Part shown: positions 1 through 10,492 of the stretch, in pieces | How positions within the stretch are numbered: the stretch's first letter is position 1 | Layout of the letters: every line of letters starts with the position of its first letter | Assembly: GCA_003214855.1 (NCBI GenBank) | Contig: QCLC01000006.1 | Location: 27,085-91,084, forward strand | DNA length: 64,000 nucleotides | Direction: 5' to 3' | From: Prochlorococcus sp. AG-412-I05 | GTDB lineage: Bacteria > Cyanobacteriota > Cyanobacteriia > PCC-6307 > Cyanobiaceae | The notes under the pieces: generated by a model | The model's input: only the letters and a program-made list of their open reading frames with translations | Told to the model about the DNA's origin: nothing | The model's database searches: none | Position numbers and translations under genes: made by a program

Positions 1-902
1 GCCAGTTGATGGCCTCCAATAATCTCCTCAAGACGCAACTGTACGAGAATCCCGTAACCCACCTTTTCTCCATGAAGGACCTCATGGCAATCTTTTAATT
101 GCGTGAGTGCGTTGTGCACCGCATGGGCAGCGGCAGTACGGCAGCGAGCACCGCCAATCCCTCCGATCAGCCCTGCAGTTAGTGCGCAGGCTTCGGCAAC
201 CCTGATCCAGGCCAGGCTGTTTTGATCTTTCAGCGCTTCAGGCCCATCAAGCAGCAGCTGATCGCGCAAGACCCTTGCCATCTGCACAGCTTGTTGAATT
301 AAGCCATCGTTGCTGGAGCCATTGCTGACAGACGCTTCGTACCATTTGGCGATTGCATCTGCGATGCCGCTTGCGAGAGTCCGGGGAGGAGCCTGACGCA
401 CGAGACCATGATCAAAGATCATCAGATGTGGACATCGAGCCAGAACTTGATCGCGTTGAAAAGCACCTGCTGGTGAATAGATATTGGCGAGGGCGGTCCA
501 ACCGGCACAGGTGGCTGCACTCAATGGAACTGTGATGCATGGGATGCTTAACCGATGGGCCAAAAGCTTCCCGGCATCTAGCACCTTGCCCCCACCTGCG
601 GCAATCACACCGTCGCAGGAGTTGTCCAAGGCAAGAGCATTGATCCGCTTGAGATCAATCTCGCAGCAATCGTGCTTGAGCTCAGCAGAAATTGTGTTGA
701 GTCCAAGGTCCTTGAGGTTGTTGAGTAATCCCTGGCGTAACTCAGCCGTGGCGATGCTGCGTCCAAGAAGTAAAGGTGAGCGGCAAATCGAGGTAATGAG
801 TTGATGGCTTTCTTCCCACGCCCTTTCTCCCCTAACAACCTTTGCGGGGGCGATGGAGTGAGAGCAGTGAGAGACCTCCTCAGGCAAATTGTTTTTGTTC
901 AT
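1..902 (-). CDS. Iron-containing alcohol dehydrogenase / glycerol dehydrogenase-like protein (3' end outside window)
   Basis: An open frame starts at ATG 902 and runs off the left edge, giving about 300 residues of a family usually near 360-400. The N-terminal half carries the Rossmann-type signature AAGGGKVLDAGK and a following PCITVPLSAATCAGW stretch typical of glycerol dehydrogenase-like NAD enzymes. The later AAHAVHN and LHGEKVGYGI segments match the metal-binding histidine region of the iron-ADH fold. It should oxidise a polyol or reduce a small carbonyl with NAD(P)H, but the substrate cannot be told from sequence. It ends 16 bp from the stop of clpC and lies on the same strand, so it may be co-transcribed downstream of clpC. 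The missing C-terminus prevents judging whether the gene is intact. Confidence 0.85.
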   Translation of the reverse strand, partial: MNKNNLPEEVSHCSHSIAPAKVVRGERAWEESHQLITSICRSPLLLGRSIATAELRQGLLNNLKDLGLNTISAELKHDCCEIDLKRINALALDNSCDGVIAAGGGKVLDAGKLLAHRLSIPCITVPLSAATCAGWTALANIYSPAGAFQRDQVLARCPHLMIFDHGLVRQAPPRTLASGIADAIAKWYEASVSNGSSNDGLIQQAVQMARVLRDQLLLDGPEALKDQNSLAWIRVAEACALTAGLIGGIGGARCRTAAAHAVHNALTQLKDCHEVLHGEKVGYGILVQLRLEEIIGGHQL

Positions 903-918
903 TGATGTAGGAGAGGTG

Positions 919-3498
919 TCAGACGCCTGCTCCAGCGAGTTCCGGTGCGGCAGTAGTTTTGCTGACATGGCGTACAACGATTTGCTTGTTGTCATCGACA
1001 TCCATCTCGGCAGCATCACCGTCCTTGATGCGGCCAGTAAGCACTTCCTCGGCAAGACTGTCTTCCATGAGTCGCATGACAGCCCTTCGTAGCGGCCTCG
1101 CTCCATAAGAGGGGTTGTATCCCTCTTCCACGAGTCGTTCTTTGAATGCATCTGAAACAGTGAGAGTGATCCCTTTGTCTTGCATGCGAGAGAACACTTC
1201 TTGAAGCATGATCTCAGCGATTTCTTTCACCTCATCTCTACTGAGTTGGCGGAAGACGATAATTTCATCGAGACGGTTCAGAAATTCAGGGCGGAAGTAT
1301 TGTTTTAGTTCTTCGTTGACAAGGGATTTGATTCGATTGTATTGACTGTCTTCTGCGTTTTCACCTGAGAATTCGAAGCCAAGTCCTCCGCCTCCTTTCT
1401 CAATCACTTTTGAACCGATATTCGAAGTCATAATGATCAAGGTATTCTTGAAGTCCACTGTTCTTCCTTTGGAGTCAGTTAGTCGACCATCTTCCAATAA
1501 TTGAAGCAGCAGGTTAAAAACATCTGGGTGTGCCTTCTCAATTTCGTCGAAGAGCACAACGGTATAAGGTCTGCGACGAACAGCTTCGGTGAGTTGTCCC
1601 CCTTCGTTGAACCCCACATAGCCAGGAGGTGATCCGATCAGCTTGCTGACCGTATGTCGCTCCATGAATTCGGACATGTCTAGTCGGATCATGGCTTCTT
1701 CGCTACCAAAGAAGTAGGTGGCGAGAGCTTTGGTTAGTTCGGTTTTGCCGACCCCCGTAGGGCCTGAAAAGATGAAACTGGCAATGGGGCGATTGGGGTT
1801 TTTGAGGCCCACCCTGGCTCGACGGATGGCTTTCGAGACTGCTTTGACGGCTTCATCTTGGCCAATCAGCCTCTGGTGGAGGGTTTCCTCCATGTTTAGG
1901 AGCTTCACTGATTCGCTTTCGGTGAGCTTTTGTACAGGTACTCCGGTCCAAGCCGCCACGATGTTGGCAATATCTTCTTCTCTCACCAGTGGTGTGGTGA
2001 GATGAGGAATTAATGCAGCTGTTGTGTCTTTTTCAGGTTGAGGCGTTGACGTCTCATCGCTGGAACGAACAGCATTTTCCGCCTCAGCGGGGGGCGATTC
2101 CTCACTATCTTGGCGACTGCTTTGAAGCAGAGTGCGGATCTTTTCTCTTAGCTCAACTTCTTTTTCTCGTAATTCCCCGGCTTTGGCGAAGTCCTGATCA
2201 CGAACGGCATCTTCTTTTTCCTTTTGAACCTTGCGTAATTCTTTGTCAACCTCTTTTGCCGCAGGGGGAAGTTTGGAGTTAAGCAGACGCACACGGCTGC
2301 CAGCTTCATCGATTAAGTCGATGGCCTTGTCAGGCAGGAAGCGGTCAGAGATATAGCGATCGCCTAGGTTTGCGGCGGCATCTAGGGCTTCGTCTGTGAT
2401 TTTTAGGCGGTGATGCTGTTCGTAGCGCTCCCTTAATCCTTGCAGGATCTCAATGGTTTCAGCGATCGATGGCTCGCCAACCATGACCGGTTGAAATCGG
2501 CGTTCTAGGGCAGCATCCCGTTCGATGTGTTTTCGATATTCGTCAAGAGTGGTGGCACCAATGCACTGCAGTTCTCCTCTAGCTAACGCTGGTTTGAGAA
2601 TGTTGGCGGCATCGATGGCACCTTCTGCAGCGCCTGCTCCAATCAGTGTGTGCACTTCATCGATGACCAGGATCACGTTGCCTGCGGCTTTGATCTCTTC
2701 CATGATCTTTTTGAGCCGTTCTTCGAACTCTCCCCGGTATTTGGTTCCAGCAACTAGCAGGCCGATGTCGAGGGTTAGAACCCTCTTTTCTTCAAGGATG
2801 TCGGGAATATCTCCCTGTTGGATGCGTTGAGCGAGGCCTTCAGCAATTGCTGTTTTCCCAACTCCAGGCTCTCCAATCAGTACAGGGTTGTTCTTTGTGC
2901 GTCTTCCGAGGATCTGAATAACACGATCGATTTCATTTTGTCGCCCGACAACAGGATCAAGCTTGGATTCATTGGCTAGCTGGGTCAGGTTGCTGCCGAA
3001 TTCATCAAGTGTGGCTGTCTTCGTTGAGCCTTTGCCTCCACCTCCGCCTGCAGTGACCTCGGCGGTTTCTCCGAGCATGCGGATTACTTGGGTGCGCACC
3101 TTTGCCAGGTCTACACCAAGGTTTTCGAGTACTCGAGCTGCTACACCCTCACCTTCTCGGATGAGACCAAGCAGTAAATGTTCTGTACCGATGTAATTGT
3201 GGCCAAGTTGTCGGGCTTCTTCTAGAGAGAGTTCCAGTACGCGCTTTGCTCTGGGTGTGAAGGGGATTTCTACGGCGACAAAGCCTGAGCCACGGCCAAT
3301 GATCTTTTCAACTTCAACGCGGGCATCTTTAAGGTTCACGCTCATTGACTTGAGAACCTTCGCTGCCACACCTGTGCCCTCACCGATCAATCCCAAAAGA
3401 ATCTGCTCGGTGCCCACGAAATTATGACCAAGGCGCCGGGCCTCTTCCTGGGCCAGCATGATCACCTTGATGGCCTTCTCGGTAAACCGCTCGAACAT
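919..3498 (-). CDS. clpC: ATP-dependent Clp protease ATP-binding subunit ClpC (HSP100)
   Basis: This is a full-length class I Clp/Hsp100 chaperone of about 859 residues. It has two N-terminal Clp_N repeats (roughly residues 1-145), a first AAA+ module with Walker A GEPGVGKT at about 209-216, a UVR-type coiled middle segment near 420-460, and a second AAA+ module with GPTGVGKT near 555-562. It unfolds substrates for the ClpP/ClpR protease and is essential in cyanobacteria studied so far. I prefer ATG 3498 because homologues begin [10 protein letters not shown]; the frame also allows a GTG four codons upstream (3510). A linker of about 45 residues after the UVR segment (TSTPQPEKD region) is rich in Ser, Glu and Pro and probably strain-variable. 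Confidence 0.97.
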   Translation of the reverse strand: MFERFTEKAIKVIMLAQEEARRLGHNFVGTEQILLGLIGEGTGVAAKVLKSMSVNLKDARVEVEKIIGRGSGFVAVEIPFTPRAKRVLELSLEEARQLGHNYIGTEHLLLGLIREGEGVAARVLENLGVDLAKVRTQVIRMLGETAEVTAGGGGGKGSTKTATLDEFGSNLTQLANESKLDPVVGRQNEIDRVIQILGRRTKNNPVLIGEPGVGKTAIAEGLAQRIQQGDIPDILEEKRVLTLDIGLLVAGTKYRGEFEERLKKIMEEIKAAGNVILVIDEVHTLIGAGAAEGAIDAANILKPALARGELQCIGATTLDEYRKHIERDAALERRFQPVMVGEPSIAETIEILQGLRERYEQHHRLKITDEALDAAANLGDRYISDRFLPDKAIDLIDEAGSRVRLLNSKLPPAAKEVDKELRKVQKEKEDAVRDQDFAKAGELREKEVELREKIRTLLQSSRQDSEESPPAEAENAVRSSDETSTPQPEKDTTAALIPHLTTPLVREEDIANIVAAWTGVPVQKLTESESVKLLNMEETLHQRLIGQDEAVKAVSKAIRRARVGLKNPNRPIASFIFSGPTGVGKTELTKALATYFFGSEEAMIRLDMSEFMERHTVSKLIGSPPGYVGFNEGGQLTEAVRRRPYTVVLFDEIEKAHPDVFNLLLQLLEDGRLTDSKGRTVDFKNTLIIMTSNIGSKVIEKGGGGLGFEFSGENAEDSQYNRIKSLVNEELKQYFRPEFLNRLDEIIVFRQLSRDEVKEIAEIMLQEVFSRMQDKGITLTVSDAFKERLVEEGYNPSYGARPLRRAVMRLMEDSLAEEVLTGRIKDGDAAEMDVDDNKQIVVRHVSKTTAAPELAGAGV

Positions 3499-3673
3499 GG
3501 TCCGGGGCACGTGAATCTATCTCTAACTTATCAGGGTTGGTGTTGGAATGTGAGCTGTTGGATTATTTGTCCTAGTCCCTTTACTGCAAGGGAGTTAGTG
3601 GTTTCAATAGTAACAACAAAGTAGCTAAGATGTTTGTCTTCGTTGTATTTTTCGGACGGTAATCCGTACTTAT

Positions 3674-4159
3674 TCAAATCTTTTGTCTTGGCTCAGCCTT
3701 CTTCTCTAAGCTTCGCCATTGAATCAGAGCATCTTGGCCGTTGCTGTAATAGTGATGACGACATCCTGCTGTCTTGAATCCGCAACTTTCATAAAGCCCT
3801 CTGGCCGCCGAATTGTTTCTGGCAACTTCGAGTGTGGCGTGGATGGCTCCAGTTCGTTGCCCTTGCTCGAGCAACTTTGATAACAGCAGTCGGGCTAGGC
3901 CCTGTCTGCGATGTCGAGGATGAACGCCTATTGCGGTGAGATGAAGTTCGTCTACTACTAGCCAGCCACAGGCCAAAGCAAGCAGTGTTGAAGACTTCAG
4001 CACTCCCATGCAGAGACTGCGGGAATCGATCAATTCCTGAATCCATTGCTGTTTGCTCCAGAGTCCATTGAGCGCGAGTTGATTCAGCTCCATGCACGCA
4101 TTGATCTGTTCCGGCCTTAAATGGATGATTTCCATTGCTTGGATGTCGTGCTTCAACAT
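3674..4159 (-). CDS. rimI: GNAT acetyltransferase, probable ribosomal protein S18 alanine N-acetyltransferase
   Basis: The 161-aa product has the GNAT acetyl-CoA loop RRQGLARLLLSKLLEQG near residues 84-100 and the usual later strand ARNNSAARGLYESCGF, which is characteristic of RimI. RimI acetylates the N-terminal alanine of ribosomal protein S18. A start eight codons later (MEIIHLRPEQ) is also possible. It sits between clpC and the divergent lysA on the minus strand. The RimI assignment over other small GNATs rests on the C-terminal RGLYESCGF pattern and length, so the exact substrate remains an inference. Confidence 0.85.
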   Translation of the reverse strand: MLKHDIQAMEIIHLRPEQINACMELNQLALNGLWSKQQWIQELIDSRSLCMGVLKSSTLLALACGWLVVDELHLTAIGVHPRHRRQGLARLLLSKLLEQGQRTGAIHATLEVARNNSAARGLYESCGFKTAGCRHHYYSNGQDALIQWRSLEKKAEPRQKI

Positions 4160-4238
4160 GCCTAACCCCGCCTAACCCCCTCCTTGGGGGGATTGATCCC
4201 TACATTGATCCCTCTAACTAATTTCCTCGTCCATCGCC

Positions 4239-5606
4239 ATGATTTCATCCAGCCCCTATGAGCCTGGGCGGGATCTCCTTAGCCCCAATTGCAACCTCGC
4301 GCCGATTACAACCGAACTTGATTCGCAATCACGCTTGATCGTAGGAGGTTGTCAACTGAGCGAATTGGCTGAGTGCTATGGCACCCCACTCTATGTGCTT
4401 GATGAAGCCACTTTGAGGGCCGCTTGTCAGTCTTACCGTGGGGCATTGCAGCGTCACTATCCAGGTCCATCTCTTCCTATCTATGCCTCTAAGGCCAATA
4501 GCTCATTGATGATGAGCAGCCTGGTGGCTTCAGAAGGTTTTGGGCTGGATGTGGTCTCAGCAGGAGAGTTGCTTACCGCTTTGAAGGGAGGTGTGCCAGG
4601 CAATTGCATTGTGCTTCATGGCAACAACAAATCTGATCAGGAGTTGCTGCTTGCCTATCGCAATGGCGTCACAATCGTTGCTGATAATCAGCATGATTTA
4701 GATCGCCTCTCACAACTGGTGCCGGTTGGGGCAGATCCTGCAAACTTGATGTTGCGTTTCACTCCGGGCATTGAATGCCATACCCATGAGTACATCCGCA
4801 CCGGCCATCTTGATAGCAAGTTTGGTTTTGATCCAGATCAGCTTGAATCGGTTCTGAATCATTTGCTCGGCTGTCGCTGGGCACGGTTAACGGGACTCCA
4901 CGCTCATATTGGATCGCAGATCTTTGAATTGGAACCTCATCAGGATCTGGCAGATGTGATGGCTGGTGCTCTGCAACTGGCTAGGCGCCTGGGTCATCCA
5001 GTCATGGATCTCAACGTTGGAGGAGGCCTAGGTGTCAGATATATCAGCTCTGATGATCCACCTTCAATTGATAACTGGGTCAAGGTGGTGGCCGAGGCCG
5101 TGAATCAAGCCTGTCGTTCTCGCAACCTAGATTTGCCCCGGTTGATGTGTGAGCCGGGTCGCTCTCTTGTCGCTGCTGCCGGAGTCACCCTTTATCGGGT
5201 TGGATCACGCAAGACCATCCCAGGGCTGCGCACCTATCTTTCTGTCGATGGAGGTATGAGTGACAACCCCCGCCCAATCACGTATCAATCTCTCTATACG
5301 GCTTGCCTTGCTGACCGCCCTTTGGCCTCGCCAGACGAGACGATCACTCTGGTTGGCAAGCATTGTGAGTCTGGGGATGTTCTGCTTAAGGACCTTGCCT
5401 TGCCATATGCCAACAGTGGAGAAGTCTTGGTCGTTTTTGCGACAGGGGCTTACAACGTCTCTATGAGTTCTAACTACAACCGCATCCCACGACCTGCAGC
5501 GGTACTTGTTCATTCAGGCCACTCGGAGTTGGTGCAGAGGCGGGAGCAGCCAGAAGATCTTCTGCGATATGACGTTATGCCGGAACGATTTGTAGCGTTA
5601 GGCTGA
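4239..5606 (+). CDS. lysA: Diaminopimelate decarboxylase
   Basis: The 455-aa protein is a fold-III PLP enzyme of the alanine racemase/ornithine decarboxylase type. The PLP lysine is in PIYASKANSS (K85), the glycine-rich phosphate loop is DLNVGGGLGVRY, and MCEPGRSLVAAAG and VGKHCESGDVL supply further active-site residues. It catalyses the last step of lysine biosynthesis, meso-diaminopimelate to L-lysine. It is the first gene of a tight plus-strand cluster, with the next start only 24 bp after its stop. Length is a little above the 420-aa norm because of an N-terminal extension of about 25 residues; a later start cannot be excluded. Confidence 0.96.
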   Translation: MISSSPYEPGRDLLSPNCNLAPITTELDSQSRLIVGGCQLSELAECYGTPLYVLDEATLRAACQSYRGALQRHYPGPSLPIYASKANSSLMMSSLVASEGFGLDVVSAGELLTALKGGVPGNCIVLHGNNKSDQELLLAYRNGVTIVADNQHDLDRLSQLVPVGADPANLMLRFTPGIECHTHEYIRTGHLDSKFGFDPDQLESVLNHLLGCRWARLTGLHAHIGSQIFELEPHQDLADVMAGALQLARRLGHPVMDLNVGGGLGVRYISSDDPPSIDNWVKVVAEAVNQACRSRNLDLPRLMCEPGRSLVAAAGVTLYRVGSRKTIPGLRTYLSVDGGMSDNPRPITYQSLYTACLADRPLASPDETITLVGKHCESGDVLLKDLALPYANSGEVLVVFATGAYNVSMSSNYNRIPRPAAVLVHSGHSELVQRREQPEDLLRYDVMPERFVALG

Positions 5607-5629
5607 GCAGGCAAGACTGGGGAGTAGGA

Positions 5630-6511
5630 GTGAACTTGTGGGGGGTGGTAGATCCGCGCCTGCTCGATGTTTTGTTTGCTTCGGCCCTTGGCGTCTTGCT
5701 TTTTTCTAGGGTCAATGAGCGGCGCACCCTTTGGTTGTTGAGGGGTTACCTCTTTTTGGTTGCCTTGGCCTGGGTTGTGCAGCGCTTTGAAAATCTTCCG
5801 CTCACTTCAAAGTTGGTGGATGCGCTGGTTTTGGCTTGTTCTTTGTCATTAGCGATCCTTTGGCAGGGGGAACTGAGACGTTTGATGGAATTACTGGGAA
5901 CAGGTCGCCTAGCCGTTCTCCTTGGTAATCCTCAGAACGAACTACGGGCCACCGCCAGCACCGTTGCCCAGCTTACTGAGGCGGCTGGACGCTTATCTCA
6001 GAGCCGCCGTGGAGCATTGGTTGTTGTTGATATGGGTAGTGATCTTCGTCCAGAAGACTTCCTTAACCCTGGTGTGCTGATTGATGCCCAGCTAAGTAGT
6101 GAGTTGCTGCTGAATCTTTTCGCATCTGATACACCCCTCCATGACGGGGCAGTACTTGTGAAGGGGAATCGGATCGTTTCTGCTGGTGTCATTCTGCCCC
6201 TCTCGCGGCAGGGCATCAGCCGTTATGGCACGAGACATTTAGCAGCCTTGGGGATAACAGAACGTTTTGACCGCTGTATTTGTGTGGTGGTTTCCGAAGA
6301 GACTGGAACATTGTCTCTTGCAAACCAGGGCCGGCTTGAACGGCCCATCACCAGTAGTCGTCTGCAGGATTTGCTTAAGGAGTTGATCGGTTCATCATTA
6401 GGAGCAGCGGCCACGAAGGGGACCTCTAGTCCAGTCAAACCTTCGGCTGTTGCTACACAAGCTTCATCCAGGCTTAGCGTGAGCAGCTCTATCCAGGAAC
6501 CACTACCGTGA
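5630..6511 (+). CDS. cdaA: Membrane-bound diadenylate cyclase (c-di-AMP synthase, CdaA type)
   Basis: The 293-aa protein begins with GTG and has three predicted N-terminal membrane helices (about residues 8-25, 34-52, 62-78) followed by a DisA_N catalytic domain (about 85-240). The two catalytic motifs are visible: DGA at 172-174, and RHLAA at 202-206 where the family consensus is RHRAA. It condenses two ATP into c-di-AMP, a signal linked to potassium balance, osmotic stress and day-night adaptation in cyanobacteria. The C-terminal 45 residues are Ser/Thr/Pro rich and look disordered. The gene lies between lysA and uppS and overlaps uppS by 4 bp, so translation is probably coupled. Confidence 0.94.
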   Translation: MNLWGVVDPRLLDVLFASALGVLLFSRVNERRTLWLLRGYLFLVALAWVVQRFENLPLTSKLVDALVLACSLSLAILWQGELRRLMELLGTGRLAVLLGNPQNELRATASTVAQLTEAAGRLSQSRRGALVVVDMGSDLRPEDFLNPGVLIDAQLSSELLLNLFASDTPLHDGAVLVKGNRIVSAGVILPLSRQGISRYGTRHLAALGITERFDRCICVVVSEETGTLSLANQGRLERPITSSRLQDLLKELIGSSLGAAATKGTSSPVKPSAVATQASSRLSVSSSIQEPLP

Positions 6512-7305
6512 GCCGCCGATCGGCCACTAGTTCAGGCCATCCAAAGGTCTGTGCATGTCCCTCAGGGCTTGATCCCTATCGGCTACCTAACCATGTGGCT
6601 GTGATTATGGATGGGAATGGACGCTGGGCCAAGGCCAGGGGCCTGCCTAGGATGATTGGACATCGCGCTGGTGTAGAAGCTCTCAAGAGAACCCTTCGTC
6701 TTTGCAGTGACTGGGGCATTGGCGCCCTTACGGCTTATGCCTTTTCTACGGAGAATTGGTCTCGCCCTGGAGATGAAGTGAATTTCTTGATGACCCTGTT
6801 TGAGCGCGTGCTCCAGAGGGAGTTGGAGTCACTTGAGCGTGAAAAGGTACGGATTCGTTTCCTGGGAGACCTGGAGGGTCTCCCCTCACGACTGCAGGAG
6901 TTGATTAGTGAGGCCACCGAGCTCACTGTTACGAACAATGGCATTCACTTCAATGTTTGTACCAATTACGGTGGCCGACGTGAACTGGTGCTGGCGGCAC
7001 AGAAACTTGCACAACGGGCTGCAAGAGGGGATCTTGATCCAACTTTGATTGATGAGAACAGTTTCGAGGCTGAGTTGCTCACGGCTGGTGAGGTTGATCC
7101 AGACCTTCTGATCCGCACCAGTGGTGAGCGACGGATCAGTAATTTTCTGCTCTGGCAACTCGCCTATGCAGAAATTCACGTTACCGATGTGTGCTGGCCT
7201 GATTTTGATGAAGTAGCTTTGACAGAGGCTCTTTTTGATTACCAGTCACGCTGTCGTCGTTTCGGCGGTTTGGATCCAATCGCAGCGAATCATCTGGGAT
7301 CTTGA
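6508..7305 (+). CDS. uppS: Isoprenyl transferase (undecaprenyl diphosphate synthase)
   Basis: This 265-aa cis-prenyltransferase starts with GTG inside the end of cdaA. It shows the diphosphate-binding block [15 protein letters not shown] with catalytic Asp at residue 35, [28 protein letters not shown] and the C-terminal signature [18 protein letters not shown]. It elongates farnesyl diphosphate with isopentenyl diphosphate to make the C55 lipid carrier for peptidoglycan and other envelope polymers. A non-conserved leader of about 25 residues precedes the catalytic domain. Neighbouring lysA, cdaA and bioB give a conserved core cluster rather than one pathway. Confidence 0.96.
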   Translation: MSRRSATSSGHPKVCACPSGLDPYRLPNHVAVIMDGNGRWAKARGLPRMIGHRAGVEALKRTLRLCSDWGIGALTAYAFSTENWSRPGDEVNFLMTLFERVLQRELESLEREKVRIRFLGDLEGLPSRLQELISEATELTVTNNGIHFNVCTNYGGRRELVLAAQKLAQRAARGDLDPTLIDENSFEAELLTAGEVDPDLLIRTSGERRISNFLLWQLAYAEIHVTDVCWPDFDEVALTEALFDYQSRCRRFGGLDPIAANHLGS

Positions 7306-7325
7306 CCGTTGGCTTCAGTCGTTCC

Positions 7326-8333
7326 ATGACCGTGCTTATTGCCAAGGATCTCACCTTTGAACCCGTTGTTCATCGTTATGACTGGACAGTGGATGAGGTG
7401 CGGGAACTATTGGAGAGACCACTGATGGACTTGCTCTGGCAGGCCCAGCTTGTGCATCGGACGGCAAATCCTGGCTATCGGGTTCAGCTGGCTTCTTTGC
7501 TCAGCGTGAAGACGGGAGGATGCCAGGAGGACTGCGCTTATTGCCCCCAGTCCATGCACAACAGTAGTGATGTTGAAGGGCAGCCTGATCTAGTTGCTCA
7601 GATCCAAACAGTGCTTGAGCGCGCACGGTCCGCCAAAGATGCTGGTGCGGATCGCTTCTGCATGGGATGGGCTTGGCGGGAGATCAGAGATGGTGCCCAG
7701 TTTGAAGCCATGCTTGCGATGGTGAGTGGTGTACGGGAGTTGGGACTAGAGGCCTGTGTTACTGCCGGCATGCTGACTGAAAAGCAGGCTTCTCGGTTGG
7801 CAGATGCGGGATTGACTGCCTACAACCACAATCTCGATACCAGCCCTGAGTACTACGACCAAATCATCACAACGCGCACATACCAGGAGCGAATCGAAAC
7901 CCTTCAGAAGGTTCGTTCAGCTGGCATCACTCTTTGCTGTGGGGGCATCATCGGGATGGGGGAATCAACGCTGGATCGAGCCTCTCTTCTTTGTGTACTA
8001 GCCAATATCAACCCTCATCCTGAGAGTGTTCCTATTAATGGTCTGGTGGCAGTGGAGGGCACGCCATTGCAGGACCTTCCTGCGGTGGATCCTTTAGAGA
8101 TGGTGCGCATGGTTGCCACGGCTCGAATTCTGATGCCTCGCAGTCGAGTGCGTCTAAGCGCAGGGCGTGAGCAGCTTGGTCGAGAGGCTCAGATCCTTTG
8201 TCTTCAAGCGGGAGCTGATTCGATCTTTTACGGCGATAGTTTGCTAACTACCAGCAATCCTGATGTAAAAACTGATCGCGAACTTCTCTCTCAGGCAGGG
8301 GTTCATGCGAATTGGGAGGAGAGTGACGAATGA
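7326..8333 (+). CDS. bioB: Biotin synthase (radical SAM)
   Basis: The product has the radical SAM cluster CxxxCxxC in [13 protein letters not shown] (C66, C70, C73 counted from this start), binding the 4Fe-4S cluster and S-adenosylmethionine. Downstream blocks include [18 protein letters not shown] (biotin synthase hallmark), GGIIGMGES and [13 protein letters not shown], the last containing the arginine that ligates the 2Fe-2S cluster. It inserts sulfur into dethiobiotin. I chose ATG 7326 because homologues begin near it; an in-frame TTG at 7302 overlapping the uppS stop would add eight residues. The stop overlaps the next ATG (ATGA), so bioB and trhO are probably co-translated. Confidence 0.96.
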   Translation: MTVLIAKDLTFEPVVHRYDWTVDEVRELLERPLMDLLWQAQLVHRTANPGYRVQLASLLSVKTGGCQEDCAYCPQSMHNSSDVEGQPDLVAQIQTVLERARSAKDAGADRFCMGWAWREIRDGAQFEAMLAMVSGVRELGLEACVTAGMLTEKQASRLADAGLTAYNHNLDTSPEYYDQIITTRTYQERIETLQKVRSAGITLCCGGIIGMGESTLDRASLLCVLANINPHPESVPINGLVAVEGTPLQDLPAVDPLEMVRMVATARILMPRSRVRLSAGREQLGREAQILCLQAGADSIFYGDSLLTTSNPDVKTDRELLSQAGVHANWEESDE

Positions 8334-9262
8334 ATCTGCAAGATGATCAGACCTCTGCAGATCTATTTCAGGTTGCGACTTTCTATTCCTTTACTGCTTG
8401 GCCTGAGGTCACTATTGCCTGCTTATTGCAGGATCTGCTGAGCATTGGGGATGAACATCAACTGATGGGAACTGTGCTGTTGGCAGAGGAAGGGGTAAAT
8501 GGAACGATTTGTGGATTGGTTGATGGTGTTAGTGCTTTGCTTGAGAGGTTAGAACGCGATTTGATCGAGGGATTGTTTGAGCTGAAAATTAGCTGGACGC
8601 CTGAGCAGGCTTTTCGTCGCTTCAAGGTTCGCCGTAAGGCAGAGATTGTGACCATGGGTCTTGCCGGGCTGAATCCATCAAAGAAGGTGGGGACTTATGT
8701 GGACGCTCATGAATGGAATGATCTAATTGATGATCCAGATACCCTTTTGATCGATACCCGAAATGACTATGAGGTTGCGATTGGGGAATTTAAAGGAGCA
8801 ATAAACCCCCAAACGAAATGCTTCCGCGACTTTCCTGCTTGGGTTGAACAGCAGTTGCGTTCCATTGTTCAAGCACAAACTTCAGCACGAATAGCCATGT
8901 ATTGCACAGGTGGCATTCGCTGTGAGAAGGCTACGTCTTATCTGATTGAGAAGGGCTTTACTAACGTCCATCATCTTCGTGGTGGCATTCTTCGTTATTT
9001 TGAGGAGGTATCTCAAGCTGAAAGTCGCTGGCAAGGAGAGTGTTTTGTTTTTGATCAACGTGTGGCTTTGAATCATCAGCTTTCACCTGGTGTTCATCGT
9101 CTTTGTCATGCCTGTGGAATGCCCCTCACCCCTGAGGATCAGACGATGAATAGTTATCTGCCTGGTGTTCAGTGTCGCCACTGCGTGGATCAATTTAGTG
9201 ATAGAGACCGTATTCGTTTTGCTGAAAGACAACGGCAGATGGAACATAGTTCTAGGAAGTAG
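8330..9262 (+). CDS. trhO: tRNA uridine(34) hydroxylase TrhO (rhodanese-domain protein)
   Basis: The 310-aa protein has an N-terminal alpha/beta domain (1-100), a rhodanese domain (about 125-225) with catalytic Cys192 in [10 protein letters not shown], and a C-terminal cysteine pair pattern CHACGMPL and CRHC that could bind zinc. This architecture is that of TrhO/YceA, which makes 5-hydroxyuridine at the wobble position of several tRNAs with oxygen. Overlap with bioB by 4 bp puts it at the end of the lysA cluster. The next plus-strand gene is more than 1 kb away, so transcription likely ends soon after; no perfect intrinsic terminator is visible directly after the stop. Confidence 0.92.
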   Translation: MNLQDDQTSADLFQVATFYSFTAWPEVTIACLLQDLLSIGDEHQLMGTVLLAEEGVNGTICGLVDGVSALLERLERDLIEGLFELKISWTPEQAFRRFKVRRKAEIVTMGLAGLNPSKKVGTYVDAHEWNDLIDDPDTLLIDTRNDYEVAIGEFKGAINPQTKCFRDFPAWVEQQLRSIVQAQTSARIAMYCTGGIRCEKATSYLIEKGFTNVHHLRGGILRYFEEVSQAESRWQGECFVFDQRVALNHQLSPGVHRLCHACGMPLTPEDQTMNSYLPGVQCRHCVDQFSDRDRIRFAERQRQMEHSSRK

Positions 9263-9660
9263 ATAACACAGCGATGAAGAAAGTGTGTCTGTATGGTTTT
9301 TTAGTTAGAGATTGGCTAAGTTTAGGCCAAGAGCAGTTGAATATCTCCAAGCAGGCTTTCCAGTAATGTGGCTTTTGTTGAAGTGAAGTTTTTTCGTTGG
9401 CTACTCTCACGAAGGAATGCCAGTTAAATGGATTCATGAACAGTTGGTTTTGTTCGAGCAATGAATCTTGCAATGTTGAATGAATCGCTTGCTTGCATTG
9501 ATTAGAGAAGTCTGGTTAGAGACTCAGTATTTTTCTGCTGGAACATCTTCGTGGAAAGGGAAGTAGCATGTATGGCTCCAGCTCTCATGGATTTAAGAGA
9601 GTTGGAACCATACATGCTTAACTGATCTAAAGGAGTAAATAAGAAGCCAATTTTGAGGCT
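9263..9660. other. Intergenic spacer after trhO with a long hairpin
   Basis: No convincing coding frame is visible. The only structure I can support is the 21-bp inverted repeat at 9566-9617, listed separately. The spacer separates convergent genes. Confidence 0.6.
9566..9617. repeat. 21-bp near-perfect inverted repeat (hairpin)
   Basis: Arms 9566-9586 and 9597-9617 are reverse complements at 19 of 21 positions, with a 10-nt loop. One mismatch becomes a G-U pair on each strand, so RNA from either strand can fold. No T-run follows on either side, so it is not a standard intrinsic terminator. It lies between convergent trhO and a minus-strand secreted-protein gene and might stabilise 3' ends or be a small structured RNA. 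Confidence 0.75.
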
Positions 9661-10098
9661 TTAAAGTTGATTTGATCTCAGCTTAGCTCCAATTCTTTGA
9701 TTGTTTGCTCTGCCTTTGCGATGGCCATGCTTAAGGTGTGATTGCATAGGCTCTAGCCCCATGCTCTTTAGGGTGGCATTGATTTTTTTGCGGCGTTGCT
9801 CTTTTAAGGCTCTATAAGATTGCCGCCCTTTTTGTTTACAGTTTCGAAAAGCTTCCGGTGTTTGGGCAGCATCAATACAGTTTTGGGAAGCGTTGATGAT
9901 GGCAATCCGATTGTCTGCACTACTTAGTTCCCATTCTTTGCGGGCCTCAAAAAGCTTCTGTTGCTGAGCTTCGCTAAGTCTGGCGCCAAAACTTTGGCCA
10001 CCTTTGTTGGCTTCAGCATCGCGGACGACAAAGGCCGAACCAGCAAGGGCAAAACAAGGAATCAGCCAAAGGGCTTTGGAACGTATGGAAAAGTTCAT
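9661..10098 (-). CDS. Secreted basic hypothetical protein
   Basis: From ATG 10098, preceded by GGAG at a good distance, the frame gives about 145 residues. The N-terminus is a clear Sec signal peptide (basic start, then LWLIPCFALAGSAFVV, then a small-residue region around DAEA). The mature part is charged and helical, with a LSEAQQQKLFEARKEWE segment and many Arg/Lys residues that resemble Spy/CpxP-like LTxxQ periplasmic proteins only loosely. Two cysteines (CIDAAQ and CKQKGR) could form a disulfide. No family is recognised with confidence. An alternative TTG start four codons upstream exists. Confidence 0.65.
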   Translation of the reverse strand: MNFSIRSKALWLIPCFALAGSAFVVRDAEANKGGQSFGARLSEAQQQKLFEARKEWELSSADNRIAIINASQNCIDAAQTPEAFRNCKQKGRQSYRALKEQRRKKINATLKSMGLEPMQSHLKHGHRKGRANNQRIGAKLRSNQL

Positions 10099-10492
10099 CG
10101 AGAACTCCAAAAGTTGACCTTTTTATCTTGCGCGGATGCACATGCAAAAATCTGACCAGAAGCACTGCAAAGCATGACTAAGTTTGACCGTGGTCTTCAG
10201 GTAGACCTTTGCCCATAGGCCAGACAAAAACACGTGTTGCGATCAATGCCTTTGGGATTGTCCGTTGGTCTGAGTGTTAGCAAGGATATGTAGAGGCTCA
10301 ATAACGATTAAGTGCGATTGGTTTCGTTCTTTCATCTCTTTTGCTTCTTTGCTAGCAAGCAGGCTATTTATGCTCATCTTTCAGTACTAGATACCTTTCT
10401 ACAACTTCAACCCTTCTCCACGCTTTGCTTAAATCCTGTTTTTGGTTGAATCTGGCGTCATGCTAAGAAATATGCCATGCCCTGATAACACG
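10099..10492. other. Divergent intergenic region
   Basis: This region separates a minus-strand secreted protein from a plus-strand hydrolase and must hold both promoters. Upstream in-frame starts of the hydrolase (10442 TTG, 10460 ATG, 10472 ATG) lie at its right end. No other structure was found. Confidence 0.5.

Noticed and set aside
605..838. Minus-strand 77-codon frame over the start of the left-edge dehydrogenase
   Set aside because: It is out of phase with the clear glycerol dehydrogenase-like frame, which starts at 902.
1718..3427. Several plus-strand open frames opposite clpC
   Set aside because: They are antisense shadows of a strongly coding gene; composition is Ser/Arg-rich and no family features are seen.
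9566..9617. Intrinsic terminator
   Set aside because: No U-tract on either strand; kept only as an inverted repeat.
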